A DNA stretch of 64,000 bases from Microbacterium sp. SS28 (GCF_022761035.1 NZ_JAKWJP010000004.1:248001-312000), one strand, 5' to 3'. Numbered from the stretch's first letter, positions 37,124 through 46,293 are shown. Program-made: numbers and translations. The notes: generated by a model from the sequence alone, not told the origin.

Positions 37124-38193
37124 AGCTGCCTCCTACCTGGTTGCGCCGCGTCCTGATCGCGCCGCTCGTCATCGTCATCGCCCTCCTCCTGGTCGTCACG
37201 ATGCCGCTGTGGCTCATCGGCGCGATCGGTCTCACGTCGCTCGTGCCCGGCCGCTTCCGGCTGCCGCGCGTCCTGTGGCTCATCACGGTCTACCTCCTGT
37301 GGGACTCGGCCCTGCTCATCGTGATGTTCGGCCTGTGGATCGCGTCCGGGTTCGGGTGGCGCATCGACTCGCCGACATTCCGACGCGCGCACTACCGGGT
37401 CGGCGCGCGGGCGCTCGAGATCCTCTTCCAGATCTTCGGATCGGTGCTGCGGCTCACCATCGCGACGTCGGGCTCCGACGACGAGGAGGATCCGGATGCC
37501 GCGACCGCCGCATTCGACGCGCTCTTCGCGCCGGGGACGCCCCTCGTCGTCGCGAGCCGGCACGCGGGCCCCGGAGATTCGTTCATCATCGTCCACACCC
37601 TGCTCAACGAGGTCGACCGCATGCCGCGCATCGTCCTGAAGTACACGATGCAGTGGGATCCCGCGGTCGATGTGCTGCTCAACCGCATCCCGACGAGGTT
37701 CATCGTGCCCTCGAGCTTCGGCGGCAAGGCCCGCGGCGGGGGCCAGCGCGTCGAAGACAGCCTGCGTGACCTCGCGACGGGCCTCGGCCCCGAGGACGCG
37801 TTCGTCATCTTCCCCGAGGGCGGCAACGTCACCTCGACGCGCCGCCGCAGCCGCATCGACCGGCTGCGCGCGTCGGGGCGCACGGCCCTCGCCGAGCGCG
37901 CGGAGGCGATGCTCCACGTCATGCCGCCGCAGCCGGGCGGCATGCATGCGGCGCTCGAGGCATCCGCAGACGCCGACGTCGTCTTCATCGCGCACACGGG
38001 CCTCGACCGCCTCGTGACGATGGCCGACATCTGGCGCGAGCTGCCGATGGACAAGAGCATCACGATGCGCGCGTGGCGCGTGCCGCGCTCCGAGATCCCC
38101 GCCGACCGCGACGCCCAGGCCGAGTGGCTCTTCGGCTGGTTCGAGCGCATCGACACGTGGATCGCGGCGCACGGCGGAGGCGACGCGGCCTGA
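37120..38193 (+). CDS. PlsC-type acyltransferase, membrane-anchored
   Basis: A 357-aa protein. Two or three N-terminal membrane helices (about residues 10-75) precede a PlsC domain. The catalytic HX4D motif is SRHAGPGDSF (His148, Asp153), and the glycerol-phosphate-binding block is FPEGGNVT. These support 1-acyl-glycerol-3-phosphate acyltransferase-like activity at the inner membrane face. The N-terminal membrane part is larger than in a minimal PlsC. Coupled to the patatin gene. Acyl donor and acceptor are unknown. Confidence 0.87.
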   Translation: MKLPPTWLRRVLIAPLVIVIALLLVVTMPLWLIGAIGLTSLVPGRFRLPRVLWLITVYLLWDSALLIVMFGLWIASGFGWRIDSPTFRRAHYRVGARALEILFQIFGSVLRLTIATSGSDDEEDPDAATAAFDALFAPGTPLVVASRHAGPGDSFIIVHTLLNEVDRMPRIVLKYTMQWDPAVDVLLNRIPTRFIVPSSFGGKARGGGQRVEDSLRDLATGLGPEDAFVIFPEGGNVTSTRRRSRIDRLRASGRTALAERAEAMLHVMPPQPGGMHAALEASADADVVFIAHTGLDRLVTMADIWRELPMDKSITMRAWRVPRSEIPADRDAQAEWLFGWFERIDTWIAAHGGGDAA

Positions 38194-38285
38194 GGCCGCC
38201 CCTCGGCCCCCGAGGCCGTCGGGTGCCTTGCTAATGCGGACAACCGGACACCCCGGGAGTCGCATGGAATCGCGGCATCCCGAAA

Positions 38286-38299
38286 ATAATGCGCATTAT
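38286..38299. promoter_or_regulatory. Candidate LacI operator
   Basis: Perfect palindrome ATAATGCGCATTAT with a central CG, AT-rich in a GC-rich background, 74 bp upstream of the lacI start. Its half TAATGCG recurs once at about 38234 (GCTAATGCGGAC). Confidence 0.65.
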
Positions 38300-38339
38300 C
38301 ACCTTGGCAACGTGAGCTGCGCGCCGCAGACTCCTTTAC

Positions 38340-38355
38340 GACACGACGACGTGTC
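38340..38355. promoter_or_regulatory. Second palindrome upstream of lacI
   Basis: GACACG-ACGA-CGTGTC, 17 bases before the TTG start and just ahead of GAGGAGG. It may be a second operator or an mRNA hairpin near the ribosome-binding site. Confidence 0.4.
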
Positions 38356-38372
38356 CGATCGAGGAGGATCCG

Positions 38373-39464
38373 TTGCTGCACCACCGCATCACACAGGCGG
38401 ATGTCGCGGCGCTCGCGCGCGTGAGCCAGGCGACCGTGTCGCTCGTGCTCAACGACGCAGCGCCCGCCGGGGTGCGGATCAGCGACGAGACGCGACAGCG
38501 GGTGCTCGATGCCATCCGCATCACGGGCTACATGGCCAACCCCATGGCGCAGCGTCTCGCGGGCGGCCGCAACCAGATCCTCGGCGTCTTCACGTACGAG
38601 GCGACCTTCCCGGCGCGCGGGCGCGACTTCTACGGGCCGTTCCTCAACGGCATCGAGCGCGCCGCCGAGGGACTCGGCGTCGACATGCTGCTCTTCACGA
38701 GCGCGCGGGTCGTCGAGGGGCGCCGCAGCCTCACGCGCGAGGGATGGCATCGGCTCGGCGTGGCCGACGGATGCCTGCTGCTCGGGCAGCAGGAGGACCA
38801 GAGCGAGCTGCAGCACCTGCTCGACACGAACTACCCGTTCGTCTTCATCGGGCGCCGCCGCAGCGAGCGCATGCGCCTGCCGTACGTCGGCGCCGACTAT
38901 GTGACGGCGACGTCGCGCCAGGTCGACCGTCTCGTGCGCCTCGGGCACGCGACGATCGCGTACGTCGGCCCGCAGGGTCCCGATCAGCCGAGCGCGGACC
39001 GCGTCGAAGGATTCCGCGCCGCGATGGAGGCCCACGGTCTGCCGGCGCGCTTCCTCTCCAGCGAGGACGGCGCCGCGGCGGCGGGTGAGATCATCTCCCG
39101 CGGGATCACGGCCGTGCTCGTCGCACCCGAGCTGCACCCCGAGGAGCTCGCGGACGAGCTCACGGCGCGGGGCGTCGCGGTGCCGCGTGACCTGTCGATC
39201 ATCGTGCTCGGCCAACCCCACCACGGCCGACCGCACGGGCACGAGTGGTCGGGGTTCGCCATTCCTCGCGAGGAGATGGGCGCGCGCGCCGTCGTGCTGC
39301 TCTCGCGGCTCGTCGAGGCGGCCCGCCCCCGTGCCGGGGGATCGGCGACCGCACCCGTTCCGTCCGACGAGCTGCACCAGCTCCTGCCGTGCCCGGATAT
39401 CGAGGGCGCGACGATCGCCGCGCCCGCGGAGAGCGCCGTCACGCGACCGGGGGTGACGGCATGA
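38373..39464 (+). CDS. LacI-family regulator of the sugar ABC/oxidoreductase operon
   Basis: A 363-aa LacI repressor. The HTH reads ITQADVAALARVSQATVSLVLNDAAPAGVRISDETRQRVLDA; the effector domain follows with DGCLLLGQQEDQ and VPRDLSIIVLGQP. The start is TTG at 38373, five bases after GAGGAGG (38361-38367), which outweighs other candidates. Two palindromes lie upstream. Its stop overlaps the start of the FAD oxidoreductase (ATGA), so it is transcribed with the operon it probably controls. Confidence 0.92.
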   Translation: MLHHRITQADVAALARVSQATVSLVLNDAAPAGVRISDETRQRVLDAIRITGYMANPMAQRLAGGRNQILGVFTYEATFPARGRDFYGPFLNGIERAAEGLGVDMLLFTSARVVEGRRSLTREGWHRLGVADGCLLLGQQEDQSELQHLLDTNYPFVFIGRRRSERMRLPYVGADYVTATSRQVDRLVRLGHATIAYVGPQGPDQPSADRVEGFRAAMEAHGLPARFLSSEDGAAAAGEIISRGITAVLVAPELHPEELADELTARGVAVPRDLSIIVLGQPHHGRPHGHEWSGFAIPREEMGARAVVLLSRLVEAARPRAGGSATAPVPSDELHQLLPCPDIEGATIAAPAESAVTRPGVTA

Positions 39465-41083
39465 CGGCTGTCGAGCTGGACTGCGACCTGCTCATCGTCG
39501 GGGGAGGCCTGGGCGGCGTCGCGGCGGCGCTCGCCGCGGCGGATCGCGGCGCGCGCGTCGTGCTGACGGAGGAGCACGCGTGGCTCGGCGGTCAGCTGAC
39601 CTCGCAGGCCGTGCCGCCGGACGAGCACCCGTGGGTCGAGCGGTTCGGCACGACGGCGCGCTATCGCGCCCTCCGCGACGGCATCCGCGACGTCTACCGC
39701 CGCCGGTATCCGCTCACGGCGGGCGCCCGCGCCAGGGAAGAGCTCAATCCGGGCGCCGGTTGGGTCTCGAAGCTGTGCCACGAGCCTCGGGTCGCGGTCG
39801 GGGTCATCGAGGAGATGCTCGCGCCGCATCGCTCGTCGGGCAGGCTGACGCTCCTGCGCCGCGTCCGCCCCGTCGCGGCGACGACAGACGGCGACCGGCT
39901 CACGTCGGTCACCCTCGCCTCCGTCGTCGGCGAGGAAGACACCGTCGTGCGCTTCGCCTACGTCCTCGACGCGACCGAGACGGGCGAGCTGCTGCCGCTC
40001 GCGGGCGTCGAGCACGTGACGGGCTTCGAGTCGCAGGCCGAGACGGGCGAGCCGAGCGCTCCCGCCGAAGCCCAGCCCGACAACATCCAGGCCCTCAGCG
40101 TGTGCTTCGTCGTCGAGCACGTCGACGGCGATCACACGATCGACCGGCCCGAGCGGTTCGACTTCTGGCGCGACCAGGCGCCCGCCGCCTGGCAGGGTGC
40201 GAACCTGCTCTCGTGGCAGGCGCCCAACCCGCGGACGCTCGCTCTCGAGACCCGCAGCTTCACACCGAACCCCGGGGACGACCCCCTGCTCGTCGACGCC
40301 GACCAGTCCAAGTCGGCGGGGGACGGCGACCTGTGGGTCTTCCGCCGCATCCTCGCCCGCGACCTCTTCGCGCAGGGGGCGTACGAGAGCGACCTGTGCC
40401 TGGTCAACTGGCCCACGATCGACTACTTCCTCGCCCCCGCGATCGGGGCGGATCGCGAGAAGGAGCTCGCGATCTACGAGGACGCGCGGCAGCTGAGCCT
40501 CTCGATGCTCTACTGGATGCAGACCGAGGCGCCGCGCGCCGACGGCGGCACGGGGTTTCCGGGCCTGCGCCTTCGGCCCGACGTCATGGGCTCCGACGAC
40601 GGACTCGCCCAGGCGCCCTACCACCGCGAGGCGCGACGGATCCGGGCGCTCACGACGATCACCGAGAACGACGTCTCGTACGAGGTGCGCGGCGCTCGAG
40701 GCGCGACGCGGTACGCCGACAGCGTCGGCGTGGGCATGTACCGCATCGACCTGCACCCCTCGACGGGCGGCGACACGTACATCGACGTGGCCTCGACGCC
40801 CTTCGAGATCCCGCTCGGCGCCCTCGTCCCGCGGCGGGTGTCGAACCTGCTCGCGGCGGGCAAGGACATCGGCACGACCCACATCACGAACGGCTGCTAT
40901 CGCCTCCACCCCGTCGAGTGGAACGTCGGCGAGGCCGCAGGGCACCTCGCGGCGCACTGCCACGCGACGGGACGCACTCCCCACGCCATCCATTCCGCCC
41001 CGGAGCTCCTCGAGGAGTTCCAGCGCGAGCTGACCGCCACAGGGTTCGAACTGCGGTGGCCGGCCGAGGCGCATCCCTACTGA
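39461..41083 (+). CDS. FAD-dependent oxidoreductase (FAD_oxidored family)
   Basis: A 540-aa flavoprotein. The N-terminal dinucleotide fold has LLIVGGGLGGVAAALAAADRGARVVLTEE (GxGxxG near residues 14-19, ribose-binding Glu around 37) followed by WLGGQLTSQ, as in FAD_oxidored/xanthan-lyase-like proteins. VLDATETGELLPLAGVEH and AAGKDIGTTHITNGCYRLHPVEWNVGEAAGHLA are further FAD-binding blocks. It has no signal peptide. Placement between a LacI regulator and sugar ABC genes suggests that it oxidises the imported compound or a derivative. The electron acceptor is unknown. Confidence 0.85.
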   Translation: MTAVELDCDLLIVGGGLGGVAAALAAADRGARVVLTEEHAWLGGQLTSQAVPPDEHPWVERFGTTARYRALRDGIRDVYRRRYPLTAGARAREELNPGAGWVSKLCHEPRVAVGVIEEMLAPHRSSGRLTLLRRVRPVAATTDGDRLTSVTLASVVGEEDTVVRFAYVLDATETGELLPLAGVEHVTGFESQAETGEPSAPAEAQPDNIQALSVCFVVEHVDGDHTIDRPERFDFWRDQAPAAWQGANLLSWQAPNPRTLALETRSFTPNPGDDPLLVDADQSKSAGDGDLWVFRRILARDLFAQGAYESDLCLVNWPTIDYFLAPAIGADREKELAIYEDARQLSLSMLYWMQTEAPRADGGTGFPGLRLRPDVMGSDDGLAQAPYHREARRIRALTTITENDVSYEVRGARGATRYADSVGVGMYRIDLHPSTGGDTYIDVASTPFEIPLGALVPRRVSNLLAAGKDIGTTHITNGCYRLHPVEWNVGEAAGHLAAHCHATGRTPHAIHSAPELLEEFQRELTATGFELRWPAEAHPY

Positions 41084-41119
41084 GGGCGGCGAACCATGCG
41101 ATCACAGAAAGGAACGACC

Positions 41120-42433
41120 ATGAACCACTCCCTTGCGCGACACCGTCGCACAGCGCTCACCGGCATCGCGGCCGCCGGCGCACTCGTCCTCCTGGCAGGC
41201 TGCTCCGGCGGCAGCGGACAGCCCACGACCGAGACCGAGGCCGCAGGTCCCGTCGACCTGCGGATGACGGTCTGGACCGCCGACGAGACGCAGCTCGGCG
41301 TCTTCCAGGACATCGCCGACGCGTACGTCGAGGCGAACCCCGACTCCGTCTCGAGCGTCACTTTCGAGACGATCCCGTTCGCCGACTACACGACGACCCT
41401 CACGACGCAGCTCGCGGGCGACAATGCGCCCGACCTCGCATGGATCCTCGAGAGCTACGCCCCGCAGTTCGTCGCGAGCGGCGCGCTCGTGGACGTCGCG
41501 CCGACCCTGCAGGAGACCGAGGGGTACGAGTACGACGACCTGCTCGAGAGCTCGCTCGCCCTGTGGCAGCAGGACGACGGCCTCTACGCGTACCCGTTCT
41601 CCAACAGCCCCTTCGGCGTGTTCGTCAACACCGACCAGATCGCCGCGGCCGGTCAGCCGAATCCGGCCGATCTCGTCGCCGAGGGGGACTGGACCTACGA
41701 CGCGGCCCGCGACATCGCGGCGGCGGCGGCCGCGGCATCCGGGAAGCAGGGTCTCGTGGTCCGCGACTTCGACTACAAGGTCTGGGAGAACCTCGCGACC
41801 ATCTGGGAGGGCTGGGGTGCACAGCCCTGGAGCGACGACGGCCAGACGTGCCAGTTCACCGAGGATCCCATGGTCGACGCCCTCACCTGGGTCCACGACG
41901 CGATCTTCGAGGACGCCGCCCTGCCCGGACCCGGGACGACCGCGGACTTCTTCGCGGGCGAGTCGGCGATGACGATCACGCAGATCAGCCGCGCGTCGGC
42001 GCTCGACGACTCGTTCGCCTGGGACATCGTGCCGCTGCCGGCAGGACCCGAGGGCAAGCAGAACGTCATCGGGCAGGCAGGCATCGGCGTGTTCGCGGCG
42101 GGCGAGAACCCGCAGGCCGCTGCTGACTTCCTGGCGTGGTTCACGAACCCCGAGAACGCCGAGACGCTTGCGGCCTACTTCCCGCCGCCGCGCGAGTCGC
42201 TCCTGAACGCGGAGACGCTCGCCGCCGCCAACCCCCGTTTGAGCGAGGAGCAGCTGCAGGCGGTCGTCGTCGACGGGATCCAGGATGCCGTGACGAAGCC
42301 GTCGCACGTCGACTTCGCCCGCATCCAGGACACCGTCCGCGCTTCGCTCGACGCGCTGTGGGTCCCGGACGCCGATGTCGAGGCCGTCCTCGACGCGACG
42401 TGCGAGGCGATCGAACCCCTTCTGGCGGGCTGA
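41120..42433 (+). CDS. ABC sugar transporter substrate-binding lipoprotein
   Basis: A 437-aa class 1 solute-binding protein. The signal peptide ends in the lipobox LAGC (Cys28) and a Gly/Ser/Thr linker follows. The mature part VDLRMTVWTADETQLGVFQDIADAYVEANP and the later EGKQNVIGQAGIGVFAAGENPQAAADFLAWFT are typical of carbohydrate uptake type 1 binding proteins. AAAGGAAC lies before the ATG. It is followed by two MalF/MalG-like permeases; no ATPase is present, so a shared MsiK-type ATPase elsewhere is likely. Confidence 0.9.
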   Translation: MNHSLARHRRTALTGIAAAGALVLLAGCSGGSGQPTTETEAAGPVDLRMTVWTADETQLGVFQDIADAYVEANPDSVSSVTFETIPFADYTTTLTTQLAGDNAPDLAWILESYAPQFVASGALVDVAPTLQETEGYEYDDLLESSLALWQQDDGLYAYPFSNSPFGVFVNTDQIAAAGQPNPADLVAEGDWTYDAARDIAAAAAAASGKQGLVVRDFDYKVWENLATIWEGWGAQPWSDDGQTCQFTEDPMVDALTWVHDAIFEDAALPGPGTTADFFAGESAMTITQISRASALDDSFAWDIVPLPAGPEGKQNVIGQAGIGVFAAGENPQAAADFLAWFTNPENAETLAAYFPPPRESLLNAETLAAANPRLSEEQLQAVVVDGIQDAVTKPSHVDFARIQDTVRASLDALWVPDADVEAVLDATCEAIEPLLAG

Positions 42434-42435
42434 CG

Positions 42436-43380
42436 ATGACCCGGACGGCACCGGAGGGGATCGACGTGACCCGGTGGGGGCGCTTCCGGCGTCCCCGCCG
42501 CCTCACGAGCGTGCAGCACGACTGGATCGCGGGATACCTCATGACGGCGCCCGTCGTCATCGGCGCCCTGCTGTTCGTCGTCGTCCCCCTCGGTGCCGTC
42601 TTCTGGTACTCGCTGCACGACTGGAACGTGCTCGCCGGCACCTTCGTCTTCGCGGGAGCCGACAACTACGCGCGGATGCTGTCGGACCCCGGTCTGCGCG
42701 ATGCGCTGCTCGCGAGCCTGTGGTTCTCGATCGGGCTCGTGGTCCTCAACATCTCGCTCGCGCTCGGCCTGGCGGTGCTGCTCGATCAGCACCTGCCGGG
42801 CACGACGACCTTCCGCACGTTCTTCTTCTCGCCCGTCGTCGTGTCGCTCGTCGCCTGGACGATCGTGTGGGGCTTCCTGCTGCAGGACGACGGCGGCATC
42901 AACGGGTTCCTCGCGCTGATCGGGATCGACGGTCCGAACTGGCTGCGCAACGAGACGACGGCGATGATCTCGGTCATCGTCGTGCAGGTGTTCAAGAACG
43001 TGGGGCTCAACATGATCCTCTTCCTCGCGGCGCTGCAGGGCGTGCCGCAGGACCTCCACGAGGCGGCGCGCCTGGACGGGGCGGGGGCGTGGCGCCGCTT
43101 CCGGTCGATCACGCTTCCGCTCATCAGCCCCACCGTGCTGCTCGTGTCGATCCTCACGATCGTCGGCTCGCTCGAGGTGTTCGCGCAGATCGCGGTGCTC
43201 ACGGGTGGCGGTCCCGGCACCTCGACGACGGTTCTGGTGTACTACCTCTTCCAGCAGGCCTTCCGCTTCAACGACTTCGGCTACGCGAGCTCGATCTCGG
43301 TCCTGCTGTTCGGCATCGTGCTCGTGCTGACCCTCATCCAGTGGCAGACCCGGAAGCGGTGGGTGTTCCATGAGAACTGA
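42436..43380 (+). CDS. ABC sugar transporter permease (MalF-like)
   Basis: A 314-aa permease with six membrane helices. The first helix is YLMTAPVVIGALLFVVVPLGAVFWYSLHDWN. The EAA loop is EAARLDGAGAWRRFRSITLPLISPT and the last helix ends QTRKRWVF. The ATG begins 3 bases after the binding-protein stop. It overlaps the next permease by 11 bases. Confidence 0.92.
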   Translation: MTRTAPEGIDVTRWGRFRRPRRLTSVQHDWIAGYLMTAPVVIGALLFVVVPLGAVFWYSLHDWNVLAGTFVFAGADNYARMLSDPGLRDALLASLWFSIGLVVLNISLALGLAVLLDQHLPGTTTFRTFFFSPVVVSLVAWTIVWGFLLQDDGGINGFLALIGIDGPNWLRNETTAMISVIVVQVFKNVGLNMILFLAALQGVPQDLHEAARLDGAGAWRRFRSITLPLISPTVLLVSILTIVGSLEVFAQIAVLTGGGPGTSTTVLVYYLFQQAFRFNDFGYASSISVLLFGIVLVLTLIQWQTRKRWVFHEN

Positions 43381-44299
43381 CGTGCTGGACAGGACGGGCG
43401 ACGTGGACTTCGACAGCTTCGCGGACACGACCCCCGCGAGCCGCTCGGCGCGCTCTCCTTCTCGGAGACGGCGCCGGCGGGGACGGATGCTGCTCGTCGC
43501 GCTGCTCGCGATCGCGTGCATCCCCTTCGTCTTCCCGACGTGGTGGATGGCGACGTCGAGCCTCAAGCCGATGAGCGAGATCCTCAGCTCGGTGCCGACC
43601 CTGTGGCCGCAGTCGCCGACCTTCGACGCATACGCCGACGTCTTCCGGCTGCAGCCCTTCGCGGCGCAGTACGCGAACAGCCTGTACATCGCGCTCGTCG
43701 TGACCCTCGGGACGATCCTCGTGTCGTCCCTCGCGGGCTACGCGTTCGCGCGGCTGCGGTTCCCGGGGGCGAACGCGCTCTTCCTGCTCGTGCTCACGGG
43801 CCTCCTCGTGCCGAGCGAGGTGACGATCGTCCCGCTCTTCCGGGCGGTGAGCGCACTCGGTCTCATCGACACGCACTGGCCGCTCATCATCGTGCCGATC
43901 TTCGGGGCGCCCAGTGTTCTGGCGACGTTCATCATGCGCCAGTTCTTCCTCGGGCTGCCCGTCGAGCTCGAGGAGGCGGCGCGCATGGACGGGCTCGGAC
44001 GCTGGGGCATCTTCTGGCGCATCGCCTTCCCGCTCGCGCGCCCCGCCGTCGCGGCCGTCGCGATCTTCACGTTCCTGAAGTCGTGGAACCTCTACCTCGA
44101 GCCGATCGTCTACCTCTCGAGCAAGAGCATGTTCACGCTGCCGCAGGCGCTGACGCAGTACGTCGACGCCTACGGCGGGCCGATGTGGAACGTGCAGCTC
44201 GCGGCGACGACCCTCACGGTCGTGCCCGTCCTGCTCGTCTTCCTCTTCGCGCAGCGGCACTTCGTCGAGGGCCTGGCCCACACGGGTCTGAAGGGCTGA
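43370..44299 (+). CDS. ABC sugar transporter permease (MalG-like)
   Basis: A 309-aa permease. An Arg-rich N-terminal tail (SRSARSPSRRRRRRGR) precedes six membrane helices. FPTWWMATSSLKPMSEI and the EAA loop EEAARMDGLGRWGIFWRIAFPLARP identify it as MalG-type. It is the last gene of the operon and ends 25 bases from the convergent hypothetical gene. Confidence 0.92.
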   Translation: MRTDVLDRTGDVDFDSFADTTPASRSARSPSRRRRRRGRMLLVALLAIACIPFVFPTWWMATSSLKPMSEILSSVPTLWPQSPTFDAYADVFRLQPFAAQYANSLYIALVVTLGTILVSSLAGYAFARLRFPGANALFLLVLTGLLVPSEVTIVPLFRAVSALGLIDTHWPLIIVPIFGAPSVLATFIMRQFFLGLPVELEEAARMDGLGRWGIFWRIAFPLARPAVAAVAIFTFLKSWNLYLEPIVYLSSKSMFTLPQALTQYVDAYGGPMWNVQLAATTLTVVPVLLVFLFAQRHFVEGLAHTGLKG

Positions 44300-44324
44300 G
44301 CTTCGGCGCGCCGAGCGCGTCGCG

Positions 44325-45269
44325 TCAGGGGTGCGGCTTGGGGTGGATGACGCGTCCGGGTGCCGTGTCGGAAGTCCGCGAGGGCACGGGCCACGACTGG
44401 CGCGGCGCCGGCGAGGACGCGGGCAGCGGCATCGGCTCGGGACCCGCCTCGGCGCTGCCGGGCGCTCCGGTCCCCGTGCTCGCCGGCGTCGCGGCCGGGC
44501 GCGCGGCCTGCGGCCCCGTCGTGAGCTCGAGCGCGACCTGCGTCTCGAGCACGACGATCGCCTCGTCCGAGAGCGAGATGAGCCCGTCGAGCTCTTCGCG
44601 CACGCGCTTGTACGCGAGCTGGCGCTCCGCGGGCGTCGCGGCCTGGTCGATCGCGACGCTCAGGAGCTGCTTCGCCGTGTCGAGCCGCTTGCGCTCGACA
44701 TCCGTGAAGCCGGAATCCTTGATGCGCCGCGCATCGCGTTCGGCGACCTCGAACGCGACTTCGTAATCGGTCACGGCGTCGCGGTACTCGGCGAACTGCG
44801 CCTTGGTCAGCCTTGCCTTGGGCGAGAGCGGACGCCGGCCGTCGGCCACCTTCTTGGCACGCAGGAAGGCCGCGGTGAGCGGCTGGCGGCCGTCGCTCAT
44901 GGCCGGGAAGGCGATCAGCTTCGCGACATCCAGCTCGTACTCGAGCCAGCGCGCCGTGACGGCGTCGTGCTCGGCGAAGAGCCGCTCGAGCTGACTCGCC
45001 GACGCGGCCACGGTCGGCTCGCGGTGGATCGCGGGCACCCCGACGGCGCCGACGGGAGCCGTGATCGGACCCGTGACGGGATAGCCGCCGATGCCGCGGG
45101 CCGCGGCCTGAGCCGCTTTGAGCTCCGCTTTGGCGTGCAGCACTTCGAGCCGACGCCGATGGCGACGGCGCGCACCCCGCTCCCAGGCACCTCCGACCGA
45201 GGCCAGCACCCCGAACAGCGGGAAGACCAGCCACCAGAAGTTCCCCAGGAACTCGAAAAGCGGCTCCAC
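44325..45269 (-). CDS. Uncharacterised membrane-anchored protein, paralogue A
   Basis: A 314-aa protein of no family I recognise by function. One N-terminal membrane helix (MEPLFEFLGNFWWLVFPLFGVLAS), a basic patch and short coiled-coil precede a conserved central block, residues 101-180: HDAVTARWLEYELDVAKLIAFPAMSDGR, then FEVAER (173-178). An Ala/Pro/Ser-rich tail ends in RQSWPVPSR. The same block and tail occur in the next gene, so the two are tandem paralogues. GTG starts six bases after TACCAT (45281-45276), a leaderless pattern. The helix faces out or in is not known; no catalytic motif is visible. Confidence 0.75.
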   Translation of the reverse strand: MEPLFEFLGNFWWLVFPLFGVLASVGGAWERGARRRHRRRLEVLHAKAELKAAQAAARGIGGYPVTGPITAPVGAVGVPAIHREPTVAASASQLERLFAEHDAVTARWLEYELDVAKLIAFPAMSDGRQPLTAAFLRAKKVADGRRPLSPKARLTKAQFAEYRDAVTDYEVAFEVAERDARRIKDSGFTDVERKRLDTAKQLLSVAIDQAATPAERQLAYKRVREELDGLISLSDEAIVVLETQVALELTTGPQAARPAATPASTGTGAPGSAEAGPEPMPLPASSPAPRQSWPVPSRTSDTAPGRVIHPKPHP

Positions 45270-45330
45270 CCTGTCATGGTAGCCGCGCCAGGGGCCCCTG
45301 AGACCTGCGGGAACCCTGGGGATCAGGGGA

Positions 45331-46293
45331 TCAGGATGCCGGCGGGCGTGCTCCGCGCGCCGGCACGGGCCAGACCTGCCGCGGCTGCGCGGGCTCCTGG
45401 GCCTTCTCGGCGCGCGACGGCACCGGCTCGGGCGCCTCGGAGCGCGCCGCCGGCCGCGTGCCGAGGAAGGCGGCCACGGCTGCCGCGCCTTCGCTCGCCC
45501 GGGCGATCGCCTCGGTGGAGCGCGCGAGCGCCTCGGTCGAGCGCGTGAGGAAGCCCTGGGCCGCGGCCGACCACTGCGCGGCGGGATCCTGCCGCGGCTG
45601 GGGCGGAGCCATGCCCGCCGCGCGCGCCTGGCGCCACGCCTCGCGCTCGGCGACCTCGAAGGTCTGCACCAGGCGGTCCACGGCGCCGCGATAGGACGAG
45701 TAGGCGACGGGCGTGATGCGCGCCTGCGCGGAGGCGGGGCGCAGCCGCTGGGCCTCCGCCCTCGCCGTCAGGTAGGCGGCGGTCTCGGGGACGCGGCCGT
45801 CGCTCATCGCGGGGAACATGATGAGGCGGGCGGCGTCGGTCTCGTACTCCATCCAGCGCGCCGTGATCGAGTCGTGCGTCGCGACGAGCATCGCGAGCGG
45901 GCGGTGCGCGGGGTCGGAGGTCGCCGCGAGGCCCGCCCTCGCCGTGCTCACGCGGGCGCGGCGGACGCGCAGATCGGCCGATGCCGCGCGCAGAGCGCGC
46001 TCGGCGGACTGCAGTCCCCGGCGCGCGGCGCCGACGTCGGCCGACGTCGCGCGGGCGGCTGCCCGCTCGGCCTGCGCGAGCGCGACCTGGGCGCGGGCGA
46101 GCTTGAGGGCGCTGCGTGCCGCACGGGTGCGGGTGCGGGCATCGGCGAGCTCGAGTCGCGCCGCGTCGTACTCGAGACGGCGGGAATCGACGGAGCGCTG
46201 GTGCAGCAGTCCGAGCATCGCGAACACCCCCGCGCCGACCACGGCCGGCGCGATCCACCAGAACTCGGCGACGGTCGCCCAGAGCGGATCCAC
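45331..46293 (-). CDS. Uncharacterised membrane-anchored coiled-coil protein, paralogue B
   Basis: A 320-aa paralogue of the downstream gene. One membrane helix (MDPLWATVAEFWWIAPAVVGAGVFAML) is followed by a long coiled-coil (residues about 38-125, rich in Ala, Arg and Leu), which is much longer than in paralogue A. The conserved block is at 140-217: HDSITARWMEYETDAARLIMFPAMSDGR and FEVAER. A second helical stretch of Ser/Thr/Glu repeats (TRSTEALARSTEAIARASEG) and a Pro-rich tail ending RQVWPVPAR follow. GTG starts six bases after TAGCAT (46305-46300). Function is unknown. Confidence 0.75.
   Translation of the reverse strand: MDPLWATVAEFWWIAPAVVGAGVFAMLGLLHQRSVDSRRLEYDAARLELADARTRTRAARSALKLARAQVALAQAERAAARATSADVGAARRGLQSAERALRAASADLRVRRARVSTARAGLAATSDPAHRPLAMLVATHDSITARWMEYETDAARLIMFPAMSDGRVPETAAYLTARAEAQRLRPASAQARITPVAYSSYRGAVDRLVQTFEVAEREAWRQARAAGMAPPQPRQDPAAQWSAAAQGFLTRSTEALARSTEAIARASEGAAAVAAFLGTRPAARSEAPEPVPSRAEKAQEPAQPRQVWPVPARGARPPAS

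Noticed and set aside
41041..41055. GGTTCGAAC resembling a tRNA T-loop
   Set aside because: It lies inside the FAD oxidoreductase reading frame near its C-terminus and no cloverleaf can be formed around it.
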